Shown here piece after piece: positions 1 to 7,023 of a DNA stretch of 11,156 nt; positions within the stretch are counted from its first letter, which is position 1, and each line of letters starts with the position of its first letter. The DNA comes from JBDTMC01 sp039934475 (GTDB taxonomy: Bacteria > Acidobacteriota > Terriglobia > Bryobacterales > Bryobacteraceae). Location: positions 1-11,156 of the forward strand of contig JBDTMC010000254.1 of NCBI GenBank assembly GCA_039934475.1, in the 5' to 3' direction. The notes beneath the pieces were generated by a model. It was given only the letters and a program-made list of their open reading frames with translations, was not told where the DNA came from and did not search any database. A program made the position numbers and the translations under genes.

Positions 1-1355
1 AACTGGAGACCTTCGACCTCCGCCACGAGAAGAGCGTCGCCGACATCGCTGCGTTGATGAAGAAGGCTGCCGCCTCGCGTCCTGCCGGTGAATGGATCAC
101 TGGCCGCGCTTGGGACCAAACCAACTGGGGCGGGGAATTCCCCACCGCCCAACCTCTGTCCGACGCCGTGCCCAACCATCCAATCTTTCTGGCGCGTGTG
201 GACGGCCACGCCGGCTGGGCCAATCGCAAGGCCATGGCCCTGGCCAAAGTCACTAAAGCCACACCGGACCCGCAAGGTGGAAAGATCATCCGCGACGCCA
301 ATGGCGAACCCACCGGAGTCTTCGTCGATCGGGCCCAGGGACTCATCTATTCGGTGATTCCTCAGCCCACCTTCGACGTGGTCAAACGCCGCATCGCCCT
401 CGCCGCCAGCGAATGCGCCCGCCTCGGCATGACTTCCGTTCACGATGCAGGCGTTCCCGCCGAAGATCTGCGCGCCTACCGCGAACTCATTGCCGAAAAG
501 AAACTGCCCGTTCGTGTCTACGCCATGATTGGCGGAGAGGGCGACTTGTTTCGTCAGTATCTCGCCAAAGGTCCGGAACTGGGCGACTACCTCACCATTC
601 GCTCCGTCAAACTGGTTGCCGATGGCGCGTTGGGGTCCCGTGGCGCGGCCATGTGGCAGCCCTATTCCGATGACAAGACCAACAGCGGCTTACTCATCCT
701 CAAGCGCGAGGACATCGAGCGCGTCGCCCGCGCTGCCGTAAAAGCGGGCTTCCAGGTGAATACACATGCCATCGGCGATCGCGCTAACAAAGTGACGCTC
801 GAAGCTTACGCCGACGTCCTCGGGGGCAAGAACGACAAACGCTTTCGCATCGAACATTCGCAAGTAGTCAGCCTGCCCGACTTCAAACTGTTCGCCGACA
901 ACTCCGTCATCGCCTCCGTCCAATCCACGCATGCCACCAGCGATATGCGTTGGGCTCACCTCCGCCTCGGTCCCGACCGTTTGCAGGGTGCTTATGCGTG
1001 GCAGCGCTTCCTGAAGATGGGAATCCCGCTCGCCAACGGCTCCGATTTCCCGGTCGAAAATCCGAACCCGTTGTGGGGATTCTACTCCGCCGTCTCACGC
1101 CAGGATCATGAAGGTAATCCGCCCGGCGGCTGGCGTCCCGAAGATCGCCTCAGCCGCGCCGAAGCGCTGGCCAGTTGGACCACCGGCGGCGCCTACGCCG
1201 CATTCGAAGAGAAGATCAAAGGATCGCTCACGCCTGGAAAGTTCGCTGACTTCGTCGTTCTCTCCGGAGACATCATGACTCAGCCCGCTCTTGATATCCT
1301 CAAGACTAAGGTCACGATGACCGTGTTGAACGGCGAGGTAGTGTACCGGGAATGA
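1..1355 (+). CDS. Amidohydrolase family 3 (YtcJ-like) metal-dependent hydrolase, 5'-truncated
   Basis: This is the C-terminal 450 residues of a protein whose family is usually about 540-600 residues. The frame is open to the left edge, with its first full codon at base 3. The TTG at 54 is therefore an internal Leu codon, because the upstream residues LETFDLRHEKSVADIAAL also fit the family. Visible family blocks are GRAWDQTNW, a DGHAGWANRKAM block near 198-236, DGALGSRGAAMW around 621-656, and NTHAIGDRAN with its metal-type His at 765-767. RIEHSQ has its His at 855-857, GSDFPVENPNPLWG has its Asp at 1044-1046, and the C-terminal SLTPGKFADFVVL completes the composite beta-sandwich. The N-terminal HxH metal motif and any signal peptide lie outside the window. 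The family hydrolyses C-N bonds (amides, cyclic amides), and the substrate here cannot be told. The stop overlaps the next start (ATGA at 1352-1355), so the two genes are probably co-translated. Confidence 0.93.
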   Translation, partial: LETFDLRHEKSVADIAALMKKAAASRPAGEWITGRAWDQTNWGGEFPTAQPLSDAVPNHPIFLARVDGHAGWANRKAMALAKVTKATPDPQGGKIIRDANGEPTGVFVDRAQGLIYSVIPQPTFDVVKRRIALAASECARLGMTSVHDAGVPAEDLRAYRELIAEKKLPVRVYAMIGGEGDLFRQYLAKGPELGDYLTIRSVKLVADGALGSRGAAMWQPYSDDKTNSGLLILKREDIERVARAAVKAGFQVNTHAIGDRANKVTLEAYADVLGGKNDKRFRIEHSQVVSLPDFKLFADNSVIASVQSTHATSDMRWAHLRLGPDRLQGAYAWQRFLKMGIPLANGSDFPVENPNPLWGFYSAVSRQDHEGNPPGGWRPEDRLSRAEALASWTTGGAYAAFEEKIKGSLTPGKFADFVVLSGDIMTQPALDILKTKVTMTVLNGEVVYRE

Positions 1356-1864
1356 TTGCCGCCCTGCTTTTGCTGGCCGTCGCACCCACGCGGCTCACCA
1401 TGATGGACGATGTTGTCTCCGTCCCCCATGGCGAATGGCGCGCGCTCCCCATTGTCCTTGTGGATCAGCCCGGCCACCTGGAATCCTCCTACCGGGTGAT
1501 TCACGGCGATCCCTCCGTCCGACTCGCGCTCACTTCCAAAGAGGAAGGTGACGCCCTGCGTCATGCTGAGCCGCACACCGAACTAGCCGCCACAAGCATG
1601 GCCGCCGAGGGCACGCTGAGGTTTCCCATCCGCTCCATCGGCCAATACGAATTGATTGTGGACAACCGGGAGAACCGCAGCGACGTGGAACTGCACCTCA
1701 CCGCCTCGATGGTCTTCGGCGATGACCGCGACCTCACCGTGCGCTATGCCTCTCCCCGTCGCCGCGCTGCTGCCATTTCGCTCAGCCTGTTGTTCTTCTT
1801 CACCGTTGCCGGTTACACCGGAGTGAAACTGCGCCGCGCCCTCGACGATCGTCCGCCTTACTAA
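1352..1864 (+). CDS. Small exported/membrane protein of unknown function, possible GOLD-like beta-sandwich
   Basis: The protein has 170 residues. Its ATG overlaps the TGA of the amidohydrolase, so translation is probably coupled and the start is fairly secure. A short hydrophobic N-terminus (residues 1-12, IAALLLLAVA) could be a signal peptide. Residues 25-120 read as alternating beta strands ending in GQYELIVDNRENRSDVELHLTA. This resembles the end of a GOLD/emp24-type beta-sandwich, but that comparison is by eye only. A single hydrophobic helix at about 139-157 follows an RRR cluster (136-138), and a second basic stretch (KLRRALDDR) closes the protein. A plausible topology is a periplasmic domain with a C-terminal membrane anchor. 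I recognise no enzyme motif. The stop codon overlaps the stop of convergent queE by four bases. A function tied to the hydrolase is only an inference from position. Confidence 0.75.
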   Translation: MIAALLLLAVAPTRLTMMDDVVSVPHGEWRALPIVLVDQPGHLESSYRVIHGDPSVRLALTSKEEGDALRHAEPHTELAATSMAAEGTLRFPIRSIGQYELIVDNRENRSDVELHLTASMVFGDDRDLTVRYASPRRRAAAISLSLLFFFTVAGYTGVKLRRALDDRPPY

Positions 1865-2547
1865 ACGCCGCGCCGGTCGCCGAACAGATCCACGTGAAGC
1901 CGCGGGCTATAACGATACCCCTCCCGTATGCAAAGGTCCCACAGCCAGGTTCCACGTTCCCGCAGCGTCTGTGGAGTGATTCCTTCAGCCATTAGGCAAA
2001 CGCGCTCCGCCGGCGCGTCCAGCTCACGGAGAATCCGCCCGATTTCATCCAAATCACCGGGGGCCGCCACCACAAACTTCAGCTGATACTCGTAGCCCGC
2101 CATCAACGTTCGCAGCACATCGGGACGGTATCGCCGCTGCTCATGCCACACGGCCCATCTTCCGCCCTCCCGTTCCAGTGGCGTCGAATTTGCCAGCTTT
2201 GGGCTGATGCTCATCAGATCGCACGTCACCGGTGCAGAGACCGTTCCCGCCGTCTCGATGGTCACGTGCAGCCCGGCCTCCCGCAGCATCCCTGTCAACT
2301 CTCCAATGCCCGGTGCGATCATCGGTTCCCCGCCAGTCACAACAGCGTGACGGACCTGTGGCTGCCTTCGGACCTCGGCAACAATCTCATCCAACGTCAT
2401 CGCGTTTCCCTCGGGCCGCCACGACGTATACGGGGTATCGCACCACACGCAGCGCAGATTACAGCCTGTGGTTCGGATGAAGACAGACGGCACTCCGGCC
2501 AGCGTGCCCTCGCCTTGCACGGAAGTGAAGATCTCAGAGATTCGCAT
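1861..2547 (-). CDS. queE: 7-carboxy-7-deazaguanine synthase (radical SAM)
   Basis: The enzyme converts 6-carboxy-5,6,7,8-tetrahydropterin to 7-carboxy-7-deazaguanine. This is the radical-SAM ring-contraction step on the way to preQ0 and queuosine in tRNA, and it takes place in the cytosol. The 228-residue length fits the family. The N-terminus carries the QueE signature SVQGEGTLAGVPSVFIR, then the CxxxCxxC iron-sulfur cluster motif at C29, C33 and C36. TGGEP at 71-75 and ETAGT at 98-102 form the SAM-binding region. SPKL (115-118), YQLKFVV (154-160) and the C-terminal RLHVDLFGDRRGV complete the family pattern. The gene starts 17 bases after the lipid A fusion gene on the same strand and is probably co-transcribed with it. 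Only a weak GGAAG-like ribosome site precedes the ATG. No queC, queD or queF is present here. Its TAG overlaps the TAA of the convergent + strand gene. Confidence 0.95.
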   Translation of the reverse strand: MRISEIFTSVQGEGTLAGVPSVFIRTTGCNLRCVWCDTPYTSWRPEGNAMTLDEIVAEVRRQPQVRHAVVTGGEPMIAPGIGELTGMLREAGLHVTIETAGTVSAPVTCDLMSISPKLANSTPLEREGGRWAVWHEQRRYRPDVLRTLMAGYEYQLKFVVAAPGDLDEIGRILRELDAPAERVCLMAEGITPQTLRERGTWLWDLCIREGYRYSPRLHVDLFGDRRGV

Positions 2548-2564
2548 CGAACGCTACTTCCACT

Positions 2565-4832
2565 CTAGCGTCCGGAGACGTGCCGCAGCAGCGCCGCCTC
2601 ATCGTCCACTTGGATATCGATATCCAACCACAGGATCGGCACGGTGATACCCTCGGGAAGATTCATCACGTCTTTCTGAGTAGTCAGTAAGACATCCACT
2701 CGGGCGGCCATCTCCGCCACTTCCGCCTTGGTGTACTTGTGGTGATCCGTGAACTCGCGCCGCCACGCCGGCTCAATCCCACATGCCGCCACCGACCTCC
2801 AGAATGCCGCCGGATTTGCCAATCCGCAAAACGCTCCGGCACGTCCCGCTGGAACCTCCACTGATTCGCCGCTAAGGGTTCTCCATTGCGTGGCGATTGC
2901 CCGCGCCAGGTAGATCGGCGCCGTCGAGTTCCACTTCCGCAGGCGCCTTACAATCCCGTCATAGGTGCGTCCCGCCTCTGCCCGAGTAATCACGAACACA
3001 TCGGCCCGGCTCAGCGCACTCTCGCGCTCGCGTAGCCGCCCGGCGGGAAACACACCTCGCGAAAACGGATCCAAAGCGTCGATCAAAACCACGTCGCAAT
3101 TCCGCCGCAGCCGCCAGTGCTGAAAACCGTCATCCAGCAGGAAGACCTGCGGACGAAGTTGCGCCTCCATCCGCCGTCCCACCTCATAACGATTCGCCCC
3201 AATTCCCACCGCGGCCACGTTCGCCCGAACGAATATCTGCGCCTCATCGCCGGTGACGCTCACTGGTGCCGCCTCACCCCGAGGGACAATCGCCATCTCC
3301 CGTGACTGTCGGCGGTACCCGCGCGTCAGAATCGCGGAACCCTCCAACCGTCTCGCCAGCCAAAGCACGAACGGCGTCTTGCCACTGCCGCCCATGGATA
3401 AATTGCCGACGCTGACCACGTGCGCTGCCAGGCCTTTGCTTCGTGCCAGGTCCTTCCACTTCCTTCGCTCGGCGCCATCGGCCCAGGCGTCGCTCAGTAT
3501 CCGTAAAAGGACACTGGCAGGCTCCGCGAAAATCGCATCTTCGCGAGACTCACGAATTCGTTCCACGGCCCTTGCCGTCGCCCCTCGCCGCAGCGTAGAC
3601 TGTCGCGCCGCTGCCTCCCCTACCGCCAAACGCTCCGCTCCATCACGCAACAGCCGCTCCACGCACGCTTCCAACGCATCCGAATCGGAAATCCGGACCA
3701 GCGCGCCTGCCGCCTCAAACGCGGCCGCAATCTCCGTGAAGTTCTCCATATGAGGGCCCACAATCACTGGCTTGCCAAACGCCGCCGGCTCCAGGATGTT
3801 GTGCCCGCCGCGCTCTGCCAGCGATCCACCCATGAAGACCACACTGGCGAATCCGAACAACCCGCTCAATTCGCCGATCGAATCCAACAGCAACACACCG
3901 GGCAATTCCAGCGGGCTTGCCAGTCGGGACCGCCGCACATAGCGGATGCCCGCCGACTCCAACTTGGCGCCCGCCTCATCAAACCGCTCCGGCTTCCGCG
4001 GAACCAGAATCAGCAATAGTTTCGGATGCCGAGCCGCCAACCCGCCGAACGCTCGAATGACAACATCGTCTTCGTCCACATCGCCCGTTCGCGCCGGAGG
4101 CATCGTGCTCGCCGCAATCCACACGGACTCCGCACCGCTGCACTTCAACCATTGCTCCAGCTCCGCCGCTACTTGCACCGACATCGGGTCAAAGTCGTAT
4201 TTCAGATTCCCGGCCCCCACCACCCGCGCCGCCCCCAAGCGACGGTATCGCGCCGCCGCCGTCTCATCCTGCGCCAGAATCATATCCGGCCGCGACAGCG
4301 CCCTCCGGAAGAACCATGCGAGCCTCTCGTACTTGCCAATGGCCTTGTCTGAGATCCGCCCGTTCACCACCACCAACCCACACCCAAACCGCTTCGCCTC
4401 GCCATAGAGATTCGGCCAGATTTCGGTTTCCATCACCACAACTACGGCTGGCTTCAACCGCCGCAGCACAGCCCGCACGGCGAATCGATAGTCCAGCGGC
4501 GCGAAGAACACGGTTTCGCCAAACTTCGCCCGTGCCGTCTCAAAACCGGCCAGTGTGGAAACCGAGACAAACACCGCGGTTCCTGGCATCTCCGCCTTCA
4601 ATCGCGCCACCAGCGGCGTTGCCGTCAACACTTCTCCTACCGATACCGCATGCAACCAGATACACCCCGGGGCCGTCTGCTCCAACGATGCCGGCAGTCT
4701 GCCGAAGCGCTGTCCTAACCCGGCAAAGTAGCGCCTGTCTCGCAGGCTCCGCCGCAGCAGATACAGTACGATGAAGGGGAATCCTAGTGCCTGAACGAAC
4801 CAATAGAGGTAGTCGATGAGCCGGCTAGTCAA
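2565..4832 (-). CDS. waaA-lpxK: Fused Kdo transferase (WaaA/KdtA) - tetraacyldisaccharide 4'-kinase (LpxK)
   Basis: One 755-residue reading frame carries two lipid A enzymes. Residues 1-430 are WaaA/KdtA, which transfers Kdo from CMP-Kdo to lipid IVA. They comprise an N-terminal membrane anchor (about 8-26), HAVSVGE with the catalytic-type Glu67, METEIWPNL (134-142), and GGSLAERGGHNILEPA (335-350). Residues about 440-755 are LpxK, which phosphorylates the 4' position of the disaccharide just before Kdo addition. Its motifs are VGNLSMGGSGKTP (Walker A, 475-487), TGDEA (527-531), LDDGFQH (566-572), DHHKYT (696-701) and TTQKD (717-721). The usual LpxK N-terminal membrane helix is absent, and the WaaA anchor presumably serves both. 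The WaaA loop normally read as STHxGEE is STMPPARTGDVDEDD (242-256) here. The start is TTG, since no ATG, GTG or other TTG occurs in frame before residue 50 and the frame offers no standard start upstream. Both halves keep their key motifs, so a bifunctional enzyme at the inner-membrane cytoplasmic face is likely. queE follows on the same strand. Confidence 0.95.
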   Translation of the reverse strand: MTSRLIDYLYWFVQALGFPFIVLYLLRRSLRDRRYFAGLGQRFGRLPASLEQTAPGCIWLHAVSVGEVLTATPLVARLKAEMPGTAVFVSVSTLAGFETARAKFGETVFFAPLDYRFAVRAVLRRLKPAVVVVMETEIWPNLYGEAKRFGCGLVVVNGRISDKAIGKYERLAWFFRRALSRPDMILAQDETAAARYRRLGAARVVGAGNLKYDFDPMSVQVAAELEQWLKCSGAESVWIAASTMPPARTGDVDEDDVVIRAFGGLAARHPKLLLILVPRKPERFDEAGAKLESAGIRYVRRSRLASPLELPGVLLLDSIGELSGLFGFASVVFMGGSLAERGGHNILEPAAFGKPVIVGPHMENFTEIAAAFEAAGALVRISDSDALEACVERLLRDGAERLAVGEAAARQSTLRRGATARAVERIRESREDAIFAEPASVLLRILSDAWADGAERRKWKDLARSKGLAAHVVSVGNLSMGGSGKTPFVLWLARRLEGSAILTRGYRRQSREMAIVPRGEAAPVSVTGDEAQIFVRANVAAVGIGANRYEVGRRMEAQLRPQVFLLDDGFQHWRLRRNCDVVLIDALDPFSRGVFPAGRLRERESALSRADVFVITRAEAGRTYDGIVRRLRKWNSTAPIYLARAIATQWRTLSGESVEVPAGRAGAFCGLANPAAFWRSVAACGIEPAWRREFTDHHKYTKAEVAEMAARVDVLLTTQKDVMNLPEGITVPILWLDIDIQVDDEAALLRHVSGR
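4805..4810 (+). promoter_or_regulatory. Ribosome-binding site AGAGGT of the exported protein
   Basis: AGAGGT stands five bases before the ATG at 4816 and decides that start. It is embedded in the N-terminal codons of waaA-lpxK on the opposite strand. I found no convincing -35/-10 pair upstream on the + strand. Confidence 0.65.
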
Positions 4833-5403
4833 AATACTATTTCTTTCCCTGAGTATAGTCGCCCTTTATGGTGTCGACAAAGATACACCCTTCAAACCGG
4901 GTCCCGCGTCGTCCTTCGCAGACAAGCTGACAGTGGATAAACTCACCATCGCGGTTGAGCCGTACATGTCCGACGATAAGACGCGTGAGGCCTTCGGAAA
5001 ACTCAACCCCTATGAATACGGTATCCTACCCGTCCTGGTAGTGATGCAGAACGATGGGGACAAGCCTCTGCGCCTCGATCGAATGAAGGTGGAATATGCC
5101 TATCGCGGCGAGCGAATCGAAGCCACGCCGGCTGCGGATGTGCCCTTCACCCACGCCCCGAAGAGGCCTAACGTATCCAACCCCCTTCCCTTTCCCCGCC
5201 GTGCTGGAAAGAACCCGCTACAGAAGTTCGAAATTGAAGCGCGCTCTTTTGCCGCAAAGATGCTGTTGCCTGGCCAGAGCGCTTCCGGCTTCTTCTACTT
5301 CCAGACCGGGCACCGGTCCGGGTCGTCGTTATATCTCGCGGGCATCTACGAAGCCGCCACCAACAAAGAACTATTCTTCTTTGAGGTTCCGTTCTCGCGG
5401 TAG
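4816..5403 (+). CDS. Exported protein of unknown function
   Basis: The protein has 195 residues. The ATG is preceded by a good AGAGGT ribosome site at 4805-4810 with 5-base spacing, which fixes the start. Residues 1-20 form a classic signal peptide (basic MSRLVK, then a hydrophobic ILFLSLSIVALYG core), so the mature protein is probably periplasmic or outer-surface. The body looks beta-rich. It has KLTVDKLTIAVEPYMSD (37-53), ILPVLVVMQNDGDKPLRLDRMKVEYAY (70-96), which reads like an immunoglobulin-like strand pair, and an aromatic C-terminus ending FFFEVPFSR. It has no cysteines, no lipobox and no catalytic motif that I recognise. I recall similar unnamed proteins in Acidobacteriota genomes but cannot verify this. 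It diverges from waaA-lpxK with a 17-base overlap of the two 5' ends and converges on the CRTAC1 gene with a 3-base gap. It may be monocistronic. Confidence 0.8.
   Translation: MSRLVKILFLSLSIVALYGVDKDTPFKPGPASSFADKLTVDKLTIAVEPYMSDDKTREAFGKLNPYEYGILPVLVVMQNDGDKPLRLDRMKVEYAYRGERIEATPAADVPFTHAPKRPNVSNPLPFPRRAGKNPLQKFEIEARSFAAKMLLPGQSASGFFYFQTGHRSGSSLYLAGIYEAATNKELFFFEVPFSR
4852..4880 (-). promoter_or_regulatory. Sigma70-like promoter for waaA-lpxK / queE
   Basis: Read on the minus strand, TTGTCG (4880-4875) is followed after exactly 17 bases by TATACT (4857-4852). That is 4/6 and 5/6 matches to the TTGACA/TATAAT consensus with optimal spacing. Transcription would begin near 4844-4846, only about 12-14 bases before the TTG start at 4832, giving a very short leader. 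The AGGGA at 4845-4849 would then be mostly untranscribed. The whole element lies inside codons 13-22 of the divergent exported-protein gene. It is a prediction from sequence match only. Confidence 0.55.
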
Positions 5404-5406
5404 GAC

Positions 5407-7023
5407 CTACTTCTCTTCGATCACCAGGCGCTGGTTCTTCGCCACGTTCGTCAGGCGCTGTTTCTTGCCGCTCGGCCACTCCACGTCTATGACGGTCGCA
5501 GTGGCGTCCTTGCCCAGTCCGAATGTCAGCGCCATGTCGCTCTGCGAGCAATAGCTGGAGCCGCTGTGCACCGTTTGCATCTGCTTGCCGGACGCGCTCT
5601 CCACCCGCACCACCGCGCCCAGGCCGTCGCGATTGGAAGTCTTCCCTACCAGTTTCACGCTCAACCAGTTGTTCGCATTGCCGCCGTCATTGCGAAGGAT
5701 CACAGCCGGGCCATGGTTGTTGTTGATGACGATATCCAGATCGCCGTCGTGGTCCAGGTCCGCATAGGCCGCGCCACGTGCCACCATCAGCTTCTGCATT
5801 CCCGCACCCGACTTCGAACTGGCGTCTTCGTACTTTCCCTTACCCACGTTGTGGAACAGCAGCGGAGGTTGCTGGAACGTGATCTTCGGCTGCACGCGCC
5901 CGATCTCTTCGTCAATATGTCCGTTCGCCGCAAAGATGTCCGTCAGCCCGTCCAGGTCATAGTCGAAGAAGAACACACCAAACGCCAGGCGCAGCAAGCT
6001 GGAGCGTCCTACCGTCGATTTCGGCGCTTCGTCCACAAATAGCCCGTTGCCTTCGTTGTGATAGAGCCCCAGCATCTGGTTTGAGAAATTGCCCACCAGC
6101 AGGTGCGCGCGACCCGTGCGATCATAATCTCCCGCATCCACACCCATCGCGCCGCGCGCCACGCCGTCCTCACCGAACGCCACGCCCGCCGTCACCGCCT
6201 CTTCCACGAAAGTGCCGTTCTTCTGATTGCGATACAGCTTGTTCGGTTGCGTGTCGTTGGCCACGAAAAGATCGGGCCATCCGTCACCGTTGTAATCGAA
6301 CACAACCACGCCCAGCGACTTACTGCTGGTGTCGCCCAGGCCCGCTTTCTGCGTCACATCCTCAAACTTGCCGTTTCCGAGGTTGTGATACAGCTTAACG
6401 GACATCCCTTTGTACGACTCCGGCGTGCAATACGATTTCGTCGAACCGTCCATGGAGCACCACAAATCAGCCTTCGCAGTCCACTGCACATAGTTCGCCA
6501 CAAAGAGATCGAGCTTGCCGTCTTTGTCGTAGTCCAACCATGCCGTGCTCGTTCCAAACCCCGAATTCTTGATGCCTGAAGCCGCCGTCACATCCTTGAA
6601 TTTGCCGCCGCCCAAGTTGTGAAACAGGCGGTCGCCCTCAAGCGCAGTGACGAATACATCGTCTTTACCGTCGTTATCAAAATCGCCCACCGCCACGCCC
6701 ATCCCGAACATCTCCACATCCAGGCCGCTGCCTGCCGTGACGTCGGTGAAGGTCATGTTCTTGTTGTTGCGATACAACGCTGGCAGCGACTTTCGGCCGC
6801 GTGGAGCCCAGTCTTTGCTGTTGATATACAGCAGGTCTGCCCACCCATCGCCATCGAAATCGATCACCGCCACGCCGGAGCCCATCGTCTCAGGCAGATA
6901 CTTCTTACCGGCGCGTCCGCTGTTATGGACGAACTTCACGCCCGCCGCCGCTGCCACGTCTACAAACTTCACTTGTGCTGACGCTGCCATCGCAGCCAGC
7001 ACGCCAATTGCTATCGCTTTCAC
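5407..7023 (-). CDS. CRTAC1-type exported protein with FG-GAP repeats and ASPIC/UnbV domain
   Basis: The protein has 538 residues and starts at GTG, with a strong GAGGAG ribosome site seven bases upstream. Residues 1-17 are a signal peptide (MKAIAIGVLAAMAASAQ). Seven FG-GAP/VCBS-like repeats follow, each with a calcium-type Asp loop: DFDGDGWAD 55-63, DFDNDGKDD 114-122, DYDKDGKLD 164-172, DYNGDGWPD 243-251, DYDRTGRAH 299-307 (degenerate), DYDLDGLTD 354-362 and DLDHDGDLD 422-430. Seven repeats suit a seven-bladed beta-propeller as in integrin alpha chains. The C-terminal 452-535 is a clear ASPIC/UnbV domain (NNWLSVKLVG, SGSSYCSQSD, FGLG, VEWPSGKKQRL). C189 and C199 could form a disulfide. The biochemical role of the family is unknown. 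Extracellular or periplasmic binding or scaffolding is inferred from the fold. Its GTG overlaps the TAG of the upstream cytochrome gene by one base, so expression with it is near certain. Confidence 0.94.
   Translation of the reverse strand: MKAIAIGVLAAMAASAQVKFVDVAAAAGVKFVHNSGRAGKKYLPETMGSGVAVIDFDGDGWADLLYINSKDWAPRGRKSLPALYRNNKNMTFTDVTAGSGLDVEMFGMGVAVGDFDNDGKDDVFVTALEGDRLFHNLGGGKFKDVTAASGIKNSGFGTSTAWLDYDKDGKLDLFVANYVQWTAKADLWCSMDGSTKSYCTPESYKGMSVKLYHNLGNGKFEDVTQKAGLGDTSSKSLGVVVFDYNGDGWPDLFVANDTQPNKLYRNQKNGTFVEEAVTAGVAFGEDGVARGAMGVDAGDYDRTGRAHLLVGNFSNQMLGLYHNEGNGLFVDEAPKSTVGRSSLLRLAFGVFFFDYDLDGLTDIFAANGHIDEEIGRVQPKITFQQPPLLFHNVGKGKYEDASSKSGAGMQKLMVARGAAYADLDHDGDLDIVINNNHGPAVILRNDGGNANNWLSVKLVGKTSNRDGLGAVVRVESASGKQMQTVHSGSSYCSQSDMALTFGLGKDATATVIDVEWPSGKKQRLTNVAKNQRLVIEEK

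Noticed and set aside
54..56. TTG as the start of the amidohydrolase
   Set aside because: The frame continues to base 3 with family-like residues, and the family needs an N-terminal part carrying the HxH metal motif.
2143..2568. 141-codon + strand frame opposite queE
   Set aside because: It lies antisense to the CxxxCxxC and TGGEP motifs of queE, and its product shows no recognisable family features.
3946..4774. Several 100-150 codon + strand frames opposite waaA-lpxK
   Set aside because: The products are low-complexity Pro/Arg/Ser-rich and lie antisense to well-conserved enzyme motifs, so they are shadow frames.
4700..4815. A + strand promoter for the exported protein (TACAGT or TACGAT near 4762-4772 as -10)
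   Set aside because: Each matches only 4/6 and no acceptable -35 stands at 16-18 bases upstream.
5400..5410. Perfect 11-base palindrome GTAGGACCTAC between the convergent genes
   Set aside because: It arises largely from two facing TAG stop codons, has no loop or U-run, and is too short to be a terminator or a convincing operator.
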